Assembly: GCA_945881835.1 (NCBI GenBank)
Contig: CAMCVP010000003.1
Location: 62,001-126,000, forward strand
Reading direction: 5' to 3'
Origin: Chryseobacterium gleum
GTDB lineage: Bacteria > Bacteroidota > Bacteroidia > Flavobacteriales_D > Sanyastnellaceae
Length of the DNA: 64,000 nt
The position numbers and the translations under genes were made by a program. Within the stretch, counting starts at the first letter, position 1. The number at the start of each line of letters is the position of its first letter. Positions 21,239 to 30,283 of this stretch are shown piece by piece. Below the pieces are notes generated by a model, which saw only the letters and a program-made list of their open reading frames with translations, was not told the DNA's origin and did no database searches.

Positions 21239-23983
21239 ATGTCAAAGAAAATAGTAGTTTTTGTCGCATTACTTTTTGTATTAAGCACCACAAGCGGCCA
21301 GGTTTTTCAGGATGTTACAGAGGCATACGGCATAGCTGTGCTCAACGCTTCCACTATGTATGGAACGGGTTCGAGTTGCTTCGATGTGAATGAAGACGGT
21401 TGGGACGACTTAACCGTTTGTATTGCCGGAGGAGCCGCACGATTATACATAAATAACCAAGGGGTTTTTCAGTTACATACGGCCTTTGAAAATATTTACG
21501 ATGCGAAGACATGCCTCTGGGGAGATTATGACGAAGACGGTGATAACGATTTATTCATCATCAAGCGTGACGGTCCTTCGCAGTTGTTTGTTCAAACCGA
21601 CAGTCTGGTATTTGTAAATCAAACTTCATCTTTGAACTTTCCTTTCAATGCTGCAAATAATTCTTTTGGTGCGGCATTAGGCGATTACAATAGAGATAGC
21701 TTTTTAGATATGTATGTTGCTAACTATAGCACAGCCGCTGTAGGAGGAATTAAGAGCACATTTTTAACCAACAATCAAAACGGAGGGTTTTCGAATAGTC
21801 CGCATGGCTACTACCGCAATCACTTTCAACCAACGTTTATTGATTTATCAAGAGATCGTTATCAAGACATATTTATAATAAACGACTTTCGAACCGGATC
21901 TGAATTATATACCCAAGATACTCAAGGAGTGTTAACCGACCAAACACCAAATGGCTCATTTGGATTGAGCGGAGCAATTTATTTAGACGCGATGTCAAAC
22001 TCGTGGTGTGATTATGACAACGACGCCGATTTGGATATGTACACCACAAATACCCCCACTCACGGGAATTTTTTATTTCAGAATAACGGAGCGAATAGTT
22101 TTTCAAACGTGGCCCCCGCCGCAGGTGCAGCGTTGTACAAGTGGTCGTGGAGTGCCTTGTGGTTCGATATAGAAAATGATGGTTGGAACGATTTAATTAT
22201 CGATGAACGCCACGTAAACATTCTGTTTATTAACCAATTTGGAAATCATGTTTTAAGAAACAACAACGGTATGTTCACGCTTGATAATACTACCGGTATT
22301 TCAGGACTGCCATACGGATATTTCACCTCTTCAAAAGGCGACTTCAACAATGATGGCCTTTACGATTTATACTTGGGAGCAGAGACAGGGCAGCAATCGC
22401 GCGTGTTTCAGAACAATACAGTGACTTCCAATAACTATGTGAAATGTAGGTTGAACGGAAGGTTAAGTAACAGAAATGGAGTAGGTACTTACATTGATTA
22501 CTATTTGAATGGATCGCATCGCGTTCACTACACCCAATTGGGTGAAAACTACCTTTGTCAAAATTCTCAGAACGTAATTTTTGGAATTGGAAATGCTGAA
22601 CAAATTGACTCTTTGAAATTAAGTTGGATCAGCGGAGTGGTGGATACCTACTATAATATTCCTGCCAATACAACGCATGTTTTTGTTGAAGGAGAAACAA
22701 TGCCGCAGATTCAAGCGTCGAAAGAATTTCTTTGTCCTACTGGCACAGATAACTTGGAACTGAGTATTCCTTATTGGCCCACACATGTGTGGGGGAATGG
22801 ATCAACTGCGGAAAGCATTACGGTTACAGCGCCCGGTACATACACAGTTACCGTTGGTACCGGATTCGGACATACCATTCAATTGAGCTATACGGTTGAA
22901 ATGGCCAATGCCGATGCCTTTGAAATTATGCGCACTCCTGTTTTGTGCGCAGGGGATAGCACAGGAACCATTGAAGTCGTGAACCTGAACACCAGTGAAA
23001 TTGTGTTTCAGCAAAGTGCGTTGCCAGCAGGCAATGTGGTATTTCCTTTGACCATTATCGAAGGATGCGTTATTCAGCAAGAAGTGTGGATCGATGAACC
23101 ATTACCATTTGTACTGATGGTCGATTCAATAAAGCCTGCTTGTTTTGAATTGAATAATGGATCTGCTGTTGTTCACGCTATTGATGGAACTGCTCCATAT
23201 ACAGGGTTCAATGAATTCGGAGCTTTAGCTTTGACAGATCTTTCAGCGGGAGTTTATGCTGACACCATTTTCGACTCTAACGGATGTCCTTCCACATATT
23301 CATTCGCCATCGCTGAAATTCCGCAGGCTATAATAGAAGTGACTTCTCCCAATTGGGTATGTGCAGGTGGGTGGGTAATTTTTGACGCAACTGTTTCTGG
23401 CATTGGAGACAATTATTTTTGGGATGTAATTGGGCCAGGGACAATTCTTGGTGCAGGCACTCAATCTTTCTCAGTCGTTGATTCACTCCTTTGCGTAACA
23501 AGCATGGATGTTACAATACAAGAAATTCAATCGCCTGCAATTACTGCAAATATTTTTTCAGAAAGTGCGTCGGGCTTAGGAAGTATCAATCTCGATGTTG
23601 TTGGAAATTATCCTCCGTATACCGCCAATTGGCAATCGGGATTTGTCGGATTGAATTACGCAGAATTGGCGCAAGGAAATTACGATGTCACGATTTCAGA
23701 TTCTCTCGGATGTACTGTGGATACTATGTTCACGGTCTTATTCGATTTCGTTGAGGAAGCAATTTTTACGAATGAATTTGTTGTCGATTGGAAGACGGGT
23801 GAATTGACATATACCGGAACCGAACGTTTATTCGGTATTGAAGTGTATAACGATTTAGGGCAACTCATTTGCACAAAGGCCACACTCGGAGCGAATGAGG
23901 TGATGCCGTTGAATGTGTCGGCACAGACTATTTACATTTCCTCTTCAAAAGGAAATTCAAGATCGAAAATTTTAATTCGATAG
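21239..23983 (+). CDS. FG-GAP/VCBS repeat and ASPIC/UnbV (CRTAC1-like) secreted protein
   Basis: Repeated DVNEDGWDDL / DYDEDGDNDLFI / DFNNDGLYDLYLG; RNGVGTYIDYYLNG...NVIFGIGNAEQIDSLKLSW; T9SS-like tail. Confidence 0.85.
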   Translation: MSKKIVVFVALLFVLSTTSGQVFQDVTEAYGIAVLNASTMYGTGSSCFDVNEDGWDDLTVCIAGGAARLYINNQGVFQLHTAFENIYDAKTCLWGDYDEDGDNDLFIIKRDGPSQLFVQTDSLVFVNQTSSLNFPFNAANNSFGAALGDYNRDSFLDMYVANYSTAAVGGIKSTFLTNNQNGGFSNSPHGYYRNHFQPTFIDLSRDRYQDIFIINDFRTGSELYTQDTQGVLTDQTPNGSFGLSGAIYLDAMSNSWCDYDNDADLDMYTTNTPTHGNFLFQNNGANSFSNVAPAAGAALYKWSWSALWFDIENDGWNDLIIDERHVNILFINQFGNHVLRNNNGMFTLDNTTGISGLPYGYFTSSKGDFNNDGLYDLYLGAETGQQSRVFQNNTVTSNNYVKCRLNGRLSNRNGVGTYIDYYLNGSHRVHYTQLGENYLCQNSQNVIFGIGNAEQIDSLKLSWISGVVDTYYNIPANTTHVFVEGETMPQIQASKEFLCPTGTDNLELSIPYWPTHVWGNGSTAESITVTAPGTYTVTVGTGFGHTIQLSYTVEMANADAFEIMRTPVLCAGDSTGTIEVVNLNTSEIVFQQSALPAGNVVFPLTIIEGCVIQQEVWIDEPLPFVLMVDSIKPACFELNNGSAVVHAIDGTAPYTGFNEFGALALTDLSAGVYADTIFDSNGCPSTYSFAIAEIPQAIIEVTSPNWVCAGGWVIFDATVSGIGDNYFWDVIGPGTILGAGTQSFSVVDSLLCVTSMDVTIQEIQSPAITANIFSESASGLGSINLDVVGNYPPYTANWQSGFVGLNYAELAQGNYDVTISDSLGCTVDTMFTVLFDFVEEAIFTNEFVVDWKTGELTYTGTERLFGIEVYNDLGQLICTKATLGANEVMPLNVSAQTIYISSSKGNSRSKILIR

Positions 23984-23987
23984 TATC

Positions 23988-24060
23988 GCGAAGCATCATC
24001 CTTCGAAGAAGGTCATCCCCGAAGTGGTCATCACAACGTGTTGTGTCATCCACGAAGTGG
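23988..24060. repeat. Mini-hairpin array between convergent genes, spacer tcat
   Basis: GCGAAGC atcat CCTTCGAAGAAGG tcat CCCCGAAGTGG tcat CACAACGTGTTGTG tcat CCACGAAGTGG. Confidence 0.9.
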
Positions 24061-24573
24061 TTGAGTTAAGTGGAAGAGCGCAATTCCCCCGCTGACTGCC
24101 ACATTCAAGCTGTGCTTGGTGCCGTGTTGTTCTATTTCAAGCGAGCCGGTAACGAGCTTGAGCACTTCCTCATCTACACCATTCACTTCATTGCCCAGAA
24201 CCAAAGCAATGGGCTTCTGCGAGTGAAAGGTGTGAAGAGCAACACTGTTATGCGTCTGCTCCAACGCCCACACTTCGTGTGAACCCTGTATCTCTAAAAC
24301 AGCCTCTTCAGTGTTGCTGAAATGCTTCCAGCTAACCGATTCCGTTGAACCCAACGCGGTCTTCAAGATCTCGCGGTGTGGAGGAATCGGAGTAATTCCG
24401 CAACAGTAAATCGCTTCAATGCGAAACGCATCGGCACTGCGGAATAGACTTCCGACATTCAACGCACTGCGGAAATTATCTAGGATTAAGACAATCGGAA
24501 ATTTTTCAGCGTGCTGAAATTCTTCAGCGTTCAAACGCTGAAGTTCATCCATACTTTTCTTCTCGAAACTCAT
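24046..24573 (-). CDS. TrmH/SpoU-family RNA methyltransferase
   Basis: ILDNFRSALNVGSLFRSADAF, IALVLGNEVNGV, LNVAVSGGIALF. Confidence 0.92.
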   Translation of the reverse strand: MSFEKKSMDELQRLNAEEFQHAEKFPIVLILDNFRSALNVGSLFRSADAFRIEAIYCCGITPIPPHREILKTALGSTESVSWKHFSNTEEAVLEIQGSHEVWALEQTHNSVALHTFHSQKPIALVLGNEVNGVDEEVLKLVTGSLEIEQHGTKHSLNVAVSGGIALFHLTQPLRG

Positions 24574-26354
24574 TCAACCGTAATGTAAAATGGAAGACGC
24601 GTCTGAATCTTTCCGCCGTTACTCAATTGACGAATGTCTTGATAATTCTTGAATCTGCTGCCGAGTAAACGCGATAGAATCGCGTCTTCCGATTTTCCAG
24701 AAATGTTATCGAAAAACTCTTCCAACGGATCAAGCATTTCAGGTAATTCAAGAATAGAATTCGAACCAACGCCAGCCTTCGCTGCAGCATAAGCAACAGC
24801 CTCGCGCAAGCCACCCATCTCGTCTACAAGCCCAATGGTTAAAGCATCTTCACCACTCCAAACACGGCCTTGACCAATGCTATCCACATAACTCTGAGAG
24901 ATGTTTCTTCCCAACGCAACCTTGCTTGTGAAGTCGTTGTAAATGTTGCTCACCATGACTTGCATAGCGCGCTTCTGAACGGTGTCCAATGGAGAAGTTA
25001 ACGTCATCATGTTCGCATGCTCATGCGTCTTGTAAGCATCGAAGGTGATGCCCAACTTATGATCTAGGAAGTTCTGTAGGTTCGGAATAATTCCAAACAC
25101 ACCAATAGATCCGGTAATGGTATTCGGCTGCGCGAAGATGCGGTCTGCTCCGCAAGCAATGTAATATCCGCCAGAGGCCGCGTAATCGCCCATGCTCACC
25201 ACAAACACCTTTCCGCTTTGCTTAATCAATTCCGTTTCCCTCCATATCACATCACTCGCTAATGCACTTCCTCCGGGAGAGTTCACACGCAGCACCACCG
25301 CCTTGATTCCTTCATCCAAACGCGCATCGCACAAGGCTTTCGCTATACGATCACTTCCAATGGTTTCATCGTCGCCCTTTCCACTTTCAATTCCACCAAT
25401 GGCATACACCACTGCCACTTGAGCAAGATCAGATGCTTTGTCTTCCAACTTCACAACATCTAAATAGCGCGAATAAGAAATGATTTCGTCTTCAATTTTT
25501 TTGTCGTTTTCCAATTTTCCTTTGTCTTTCAAACGAGCCGAAATCTTCGCTGCAATCTCATCTGGATAAAGCAATCCGTCTATCAACTTCGATTGAAGCA
25601 GCGTGTTGTTGTTAATGAATCGAAGGGAAGTGGCAGAAGCATTAAGTTCCTCTACAGAAACGCCGCGTTGAGCAGAAATCTTTTCGCACATGACCTTCCA
25701 AATATCATCAATGAACGTTGCCATTTGCAAACGGTTTTCATCTGACATGTGGTCGTAAATGAAAGGCTCTACGGCGCTTTTGAATTTGTTGTTCGGACCG
25801 CGGATCACCTGCGCTTCTATTTCCAAATTGTCTAACAACTTTTTATAGAACATCACTTCCGCGTTAAGTCCGTGCCAATCGAAAGTTCCTGTTGGATACA
25901 TGTACACTTCATTCGCAGCGCTCGCCAAGAAATAGCCCGCTTGCGAATAGCCTTCGCTGTAGGCGATTACCCATTTACCCGAAGACTTGAAGTCAAGAAT
26001 CGCGTTGTGAATTTCCAACAACATAGCAGGCGCGGCTTCAATTGCACCAATGTTCAAGTAAACGCCTTCAATGCGCTCATCGGTTTTCGCAAAGCGGAGC
26101 ACACGCTCTAATTCGCGCAAAGCAATGCGATTTTCAGCACCATCCAAGTTGAACGAAGGTGTGTCGAGTCCTCTTTCCGTAAATGAATTTTCGAGTGTTA
26201 TTTTCAGGATAGATTCATTCTCCATGGAGACATCTTCCCCAGAAGAAAAGGCTGCAACAATAGCAGCAATTATTCCGATGGTGATTAATGTTCCGATGAT
26301 GGAAGCAATGAAATTTCCCACGAGCGTGGCCCAAACGGTTTTCCAAAAAGTCAT
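24570..26354 (-). CDS. sppA: signal peptide peptidase SppA, 67K type
   Basis: VVLRVNSPGGSALASDVIWRE; GDYAASGGYYIACGADRIFAQPNTITGSIGVFG. Confidence 0.93.
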   Translation of the reverse strand: MTFWKTVWATLVGNFIASIIGTLITIGIIAAIVAAFSSGEDVSMENESILKITLENSFTERGLDTPSFNLDGAENRIALRELERVLRFAKTDERIEGVYLNIGAIEAAPAMLLEIHNAILDFKSSGKWVIAYSEGYSQAGYFLASAANEVYMYPTGTFDWHGLNAEVMFYKKLLDNLEIEAQVIRGPNNKFKSAVEPFIYDHMSDENRLQMATFIDDIWKVMCEKISAQRGVSVEELNASATSLRFINNNTLLQSKLIDGLLYPDEIAAKISARLKDKGKLENDKKIEDEIISYSRYLDVVKLEDKASDLAQVAVVYAIGGIESGKGDDETIGSDRIAKALCDARLDEGIKAVVLRVNSPGGSALASDVIWRETELIKQSGKVFVVSMGDYAASGGYYIACGADRIFAQPNTITGSIGVFGIIPNLQNFLDHKLGITFDAYKTHEHANMMTLTSPLDTVQKRAMQVMVSNIYNDFTSKVALGRNISQSYVDSIGQGRVWSGEDALTIGLVDEMGGLREAVAYAAAKAGVGSNSILELPEMLDPLEEFFDNISGKSEDAILSRLLGSRFKNYQDIRQLSNGGKIQTRLPFYITVE

Positions 26355-26422
26355 AATAAGTAATTTGAATTAAGACGCTGTTGCGCGCTCAAAGTTACGC
26401 AGGTGAGTTGTATTTTCGCTCT

Positions 26423-26905
26423 ATGGAAAAAATGAATCGCGTACTACTGAGCATTGGTGGAAATGAAGGCGACAGAGAAGCAAATTTGGAAGAGGCGCGT
26501 ATGTTTATTTCGTTCAACATGGGCGATATTGTAACGGTTTCTGAAGTGATCGAAACAGAAGCCTGGGGTATGCCCGAAGGCACAGAACCTTTCTTGAATC
26601 AACTCGTGGAAATTCAAACAGCACTCACACTTGAGAAGTTACATGCAGAGATTGTTGAGTTGGAAGAGTATTACGGAAGAACGCGCAAGGAAGGTGTTTA
26701 CTTGGATCGCGAGATGGATGTAGATGTTATCTTTTTCAATGACGAAATTGTGCGTGAAGGAAAAATTCAAGTGCCGCACGAACGCATGCATTTGCGTGAA
26801 TTTATTTTGAAGCCCTTGGCTGCAACTTGGCCAGAGTGGATTCATCCGGAATTGAAAATGAATGCTGCCCAATTGCTCGCTGAATTGAACAAGAAAGAAG
26901 ATTGA
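26423..26905 (+). CDS. folK: 2-amino-4-hydroxy-6-hydroxymethyldihydropteridine diphosphokinase
   Basis: LLSIGGNEGDREANLEEA; YGRTRKEGVYLDREMDVDVIFF; VPHERMHLREFILKPLA. Confidence 0.9.
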   Translation: MEKMNRVLLSIGGNEGDREANLEEARMFISFNMGDIVTVSEVIETEAWGMPEGTEPFLNQLVEIQTALTLEKLHAEIVELEEYYGRTRKEGVYLDREMDVDVIFFNDEIVREGKIQVPHERMHLREFILKPLAATWPEWIHPELKMNAAQLLAELNKKED

Positions 26906-27531
26906 CCAACTACACCGTCATAGAAGGCATTATTGGCGCGGGTAAAACCACGCTTGCGCAATTGTTGTCGACAGAGCACAATGCTCAATTGGTGTTGGAA
27001 GAATTCGCAGACAATGCCTTCCTTCCGAAGTTTTACGAAGAGCCGAAGCGTTATGCTTTCCCTTTGGAATTGAGTTTTCTTTCGGAACGTTTCGCGCAAT
27101 TGAAGAGTGTTTTTCAATCGCCCGATTTGTTTCAACCCAAAGTCATTGCCGATTATTTTTTACCGAAATGTCAAGTGTTCGCGAAGAATAATTTAGAGGA
27201 AGACGAGTACAAATTGTTTCTGCGTTTGTATGAAATCATGGAGAATTCTCTTCCGCAACCAGACCTCTTGGTGTATCTCTATATATCGCCAGAACAGGCG
27301 TTGCAGAATATAAAGAAACGTGGACGCTCATTCGAACAGAACATTACAGGAGAGTATTTAGAGAATATTCAGCAACAGTACTTGTCGTTCATACAACAAC
27401 ATCCCGAGTTAACGGTGCTCATGATTTCGAGCGACAAACTCGATTTTGTAGAACGAAAAGAAGATCTATTATTCTTGAATGAAACCATAGCGAAGAGCTA
27501 TGCACCCGGCATTCACAGAGTGGAGCCGTAA
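26902..27531 (+). CDS. deoxynucleoside kinase family protein
   Basis: P-loop YTVIEGIIGAGKTTLAQLL; LLVYLYISPEQALQNIKKRGRSFE. TTG start overlaps the folK stop (TTGA). Confidence 0.88.
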   Translation: MTNYTVIEGIIGAGKTTLAQLLSTEHNAQLVLEEFADNAFLPKFYEEPKRYAFPLELSFLSERFAQLKSVFQSPDLFQPKVIADYFLPKCQVFAKNNLEEDEYKLFLRLYEIMENSLPQPDLLVYLYISPEQALQNIKKRGRSFEQNITGEYLENIQQQYLSFIQQHPELTVLMISSDKLDFVERKEDLLFLNETIAKSYAPGIHRVEP

Positions 27532-27535
27532 GTCA

Positions 27536-28408
27536 TTACTTCTTGAGAACCTCGGCCATTTTAGCGCCAATCTCAGCAGGAGAATCTACTACGTGAATGC
27601 CACATTCGCGCATGATACGCTTTTTAGCAGAAGCACTTTCGTTTTCTCCAGATACAATAGCACCTGCGTGACCCATGGTTCTTCCTTTTGGAGCGGTTTC
27701 ACCAGCAATGAATCCAACAACTGGCTTGGTGCCGTGTTCTTTGATCCACATAGCAGCCTTAGGCTCAAGCTCACCACCGATTTCACCAATCATGATGATA
27801 CCGTGAGTTTCAGGGTCGTTCATTAATAATTGAACGGCTTCTAAAGTGGTAGTGCCAATGATTGGGTCACCACCAATTCCGATAGCAGTCGTTACACCTA
27901 AACCAGCTTTCGCAACTTGGTCAGCAGCTTCGTATGTTAATGTTCCTGATTTAGAAACGATACCCACATTTCCTTTTTTGAAAACGAAACCAGGCATGAT
28001 ACCCACTTTCGCTTCGCCTGCGGTAATGATACCTGGGCAGTTAGGGCCTATTAAAGTAGCACCGCGATCGGTAGCGTAGATTTTTGCTTTCACCATGTCT
28101 GCAACTGGGATACCTTCAGTAATTGTAACAATTACTTTAATACCTGCGGCAGCAGCTTCCATGATAGCGTCAGCAGCAAATGCTGGTGGAACGAAAATAA
28201 TGGTCACGTCTGCGCCCGTTGCAGTTACTGCATCGGCCACTGTGTTGAACACCGGACGGTCGAGGTGTGTTTGTCCACCTTTGTTCGGTGTAACACCACC
28301 AACAACGTTGGTTCCGTATTCAATCATTTGTGTTGCGTGGAATGTTCCTTCACTTCCAGTGAATCCTTGAACAATTACTTTCGAATCTTTGCTTACTAAA
28401 ACGCCCAT
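27536..28408 (-). CDS. sucD: succinate-CoA ligase subunit alpha
   Basis: [64 protein letters not shown]. Confidence 0.96.
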   Translation of the reverse strand: MGVLVSKDSKVIVQGFTGSEGTFHATQMIEYGTNVVGGVTPNKGGQTHLDRPVFNTVADAVTATGADVTIIFVPPAFAADAIMEAAAAGIKVIVTITEGIPVADMVKAKIYATDRGATLIGPNCPGIITAGEAKVGIMPGFVFKKGNVGIVSKSGTLTYEAADQVAKAGLGVTTAIGIGGDPIIGTTTLEAVQLLMNDPETHGIIMIGEIGGELEPKAAMWIKEHGTKPVVGFIAGETAPKGRTMGHAGAIVSGENESASAKKRIMRECGIHVVDSPAEIGAKMAEVLKK

Positions 28409-28487
28409 AAGGTTTAATTTTTTGCTCGTGCGAAATTAGTCATAATTTGGAAAGTTTAGTCGTTCTATTGCGGATTGTTTCTCATTT

Positions 28488-29867
28488 TTGCAGAACATGA
28501 ATGCAATTTCAAGAGAAGAGACGATCTGTGCCCTTTCTACACCGCAAGGAGTAGGCGGTATTGCGGTGGTTCGCGTAAGCGGAAAGGCGTCCTGGGAAAT
28601 AGTTGGAAAACTCTTCTCGAAGCCATTTCAACCCGAACAAAAACGCAAGGCGTTATTCGGATGCATTTTCGATGGGAAGGAAATTTTGGATGAAGTGGTG
28701 GTGACCTTGTTTCAAGGTCCGCATAGCTTCACGGGGGAAGACGTGGTTGAAATTGCTTGTCACGGGTCACGTTATGTTCAGCAGCGCATTTTGCAATTGC
28801 TGCAGGAAAGAGGATGTCGCATGGCCACACCAGGTGAGTACACCATGCGTGCCTACTTGAACGGAAGAATGGATTTGAGTAGGGCAGAGGCGGTTGGAGA
28901 TGTCATAGCGTCTGAAAGTGCTGCGGCGCATAAGCAGGCGGTTCATCAGATGCGCGGAGGATTTTCGAAAGAGATTGAATCGTTGCGCGAACGCTTGATT
29001 CATTTCGCATCGTTGTTGGAATTGGAATTGGATTTTTCAGAAGAAGATGTCGAGTTCGCCGATCGCACACAGTTATTCAATTTGTTGATTGAAATCTTGA
29101 AGGTTGTTGTTCAGTTGCGCGACAGTTTTCAGTTGGGCAATGCCATTAAGAATGGGGTTCCTGTTGCCATTGTAGGCGCCCCGAATGCGGGGAAGTCAAC
29201 GTTGTTGAATGCCTTGTTGAATGAGGAGCGCGCGATTGTGAGTGATATTGCAGGAACCACGCGTGATACGGTGGAAGAGGTGTTGAATGTGGAAGGCATT
29301 CAGTTCCGATTTATAGACACTGCTGGTATTCGCGAGACATCGGATACCATAGAGCAGCTGGGCATAGCGCGCAGCATGGAGAAAGTGGGGTTGGCGCAGT
29401 TGGTTTTGTTGTTGGTAGATGTGGTGAATACTTCGCAAGCGCAGATCGACGAGATGTTGGAATCGATACGTTCGCATGCTCGCATGGAAGCGAAGGTGTT
29501 GGTGGTCTTCAACAAGATCGATTCGAATCCGAATTTTGAATTGAAGGTGGAAGGCGCGGACACGTTGCGCATCTCGGCGAAAGAAGGTGCGGGCATATCA
29601 GAGTTACGCAATTGGTTGGTTGAAAGCTTCGCGCCTCAATTGAACGAAAGCGACACGGTTGTCACGAATGCGCGTCACCATGAATCTCTACGTCTCGCAT
29701 CCATTGCCCTCACGGAAGTCTTAACGGGCATGCAACAAGGCATCCCATCCGACCTCTTAAGCGTAGACATCCGCAAGACCCTATACCATCTTTCCGAAAT
29801 CACCGGCAACATCTCGGCTGATGATATTTTGCATTCGATATTTGGGAAGTTTTGTATTGGGAAGTAG
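28488..29867 (+). CDS. mnmE: tRNA uridine-5-carboxymethylaminomethyl(34) synthesis GTPase MnmE
   Basis: TICALSTPQGVGGIAVVRVSG; GAPNAGKSTLLNALL; C-terminal FGKFCIGK. Confidence 0.96.
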   Translation: MQNMNAISREETICALSTPQGVGGIAVVRVSGKASWEIVGKLFSKPFQPEQKRKALFGCIFDGKEILDEVVVTLFQGPHSFTGEDVVEIACHGSRYVQQRILQLLQERGCRMATPGEYTMRAYLNGRMDLSRAEAVGDVIASESAAAHKQAVHQMRGGFSKEIESLRERLIHFASLLELELDFSEEDVEFADRTQLFNLLIEILKVVVQLRDSFQLGNAIKNGVPVAIVGAPNAGKSTLLNALLNEERAIVSDIAGTTRDTVEEVLNVEGIQFRFIDTAGIRETSDTIEQLGIARSMEKVGLAQLVLLLVDVVNTSQAQIDEMLESIRSHARMEAKVLVVFNKIDSNPNFELKVEGADTLRISAKEGAGISELRNWLVESFAPQLNESDTVVTNARHHESLRLASIALTEVLTGMQQGIPSDLLSVDIRKTLYHLSEITGNISADDILHSIFGKFCIGK

Positions 29868-29881
29868 AGACAAGATATGGG

Positions 29882-29906
29882 ATTGTCGTTTCAGTGATGC
29901 GACAAT
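29882..29906. terminator. Hairpin downstream of mnmE, possible terminator
   Basis: ATTGTCG-N11-CGACAAT, with only a weak T-run after it. Confidence 0.3.
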
Positions 29907-29941
29907 TGGGATTTTCTCGTTCTAATAAAAATGTTGCATAT

Positions 29942-29970
29942 TATCTACATTTAATTTATATTTGTAGATA
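29942..29970. promoter_or_regulatory. Inverted repeat TATCTACA-N13-TGTAGATA upstream of hipB, candidate HipB operator
   Basis: Perfect 8-bp arms upstream of the hipB start; outer TATC/GATA resembles the E. coli HipB operator TATCC-N8-GGATA. Confidence 0.6.
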
Positions 29971-29985
29971 TTAATCAACGTTTCA

Positions 29986-30282
29986 ATGAAGTCAAAAAAA
30001 CAAACTCTTTTTCCAAAGCATCTTAAGATACTGGGTGTTTTAGGTGAGAATATTAAATTGGCTCGTAAAAGAAGGAAGCTGACTACTATCGAAGTTTCAG
30101 AACGCGCAGCAATAGATAGAACCACACTTTATCAAATTGAAAAGGGGAACCCTCGCGTTTCAATGGGCGCTTATTTTAATGTGTTGCGCGTTTTTGGTTT
30201 GCAGGATGATTTTTTGAAATTGGCTGCAGAAGACAAACAGGGAAGGGATATCCAAGATCTAGAACTTTTGGGAGGGAAATAA
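29986..30282 (+). CDS. hipB: HipB-like XRE-family antitoxin
   Basis: HTH: LGENIKLARKRRKLTTIEVSERAAIDRTTLYQIEKGNPRVSMGAYFNVLRVFGL; directly upstream of hipA. Confidence 0.85.
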   Translation: MKSKKQTLFPKHLKILGVLGENIKLARKRRKLTTIEVSERAAIDRTTLYQIEKGNPRVSMGAYFNVLRVFGLQDDFLKLAAEDKQGRDIQDLELLGGK

Positions 30283-30283
30283 A

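Noticed and set aside
7772-24060. CRISPR array interpretation of the short repeats
   Set aside because: Periods are only about 12-18 bp, constant parts 3-6 bp, variable parts palindromic, mostly inside coding sequence, and no cas genes are present.
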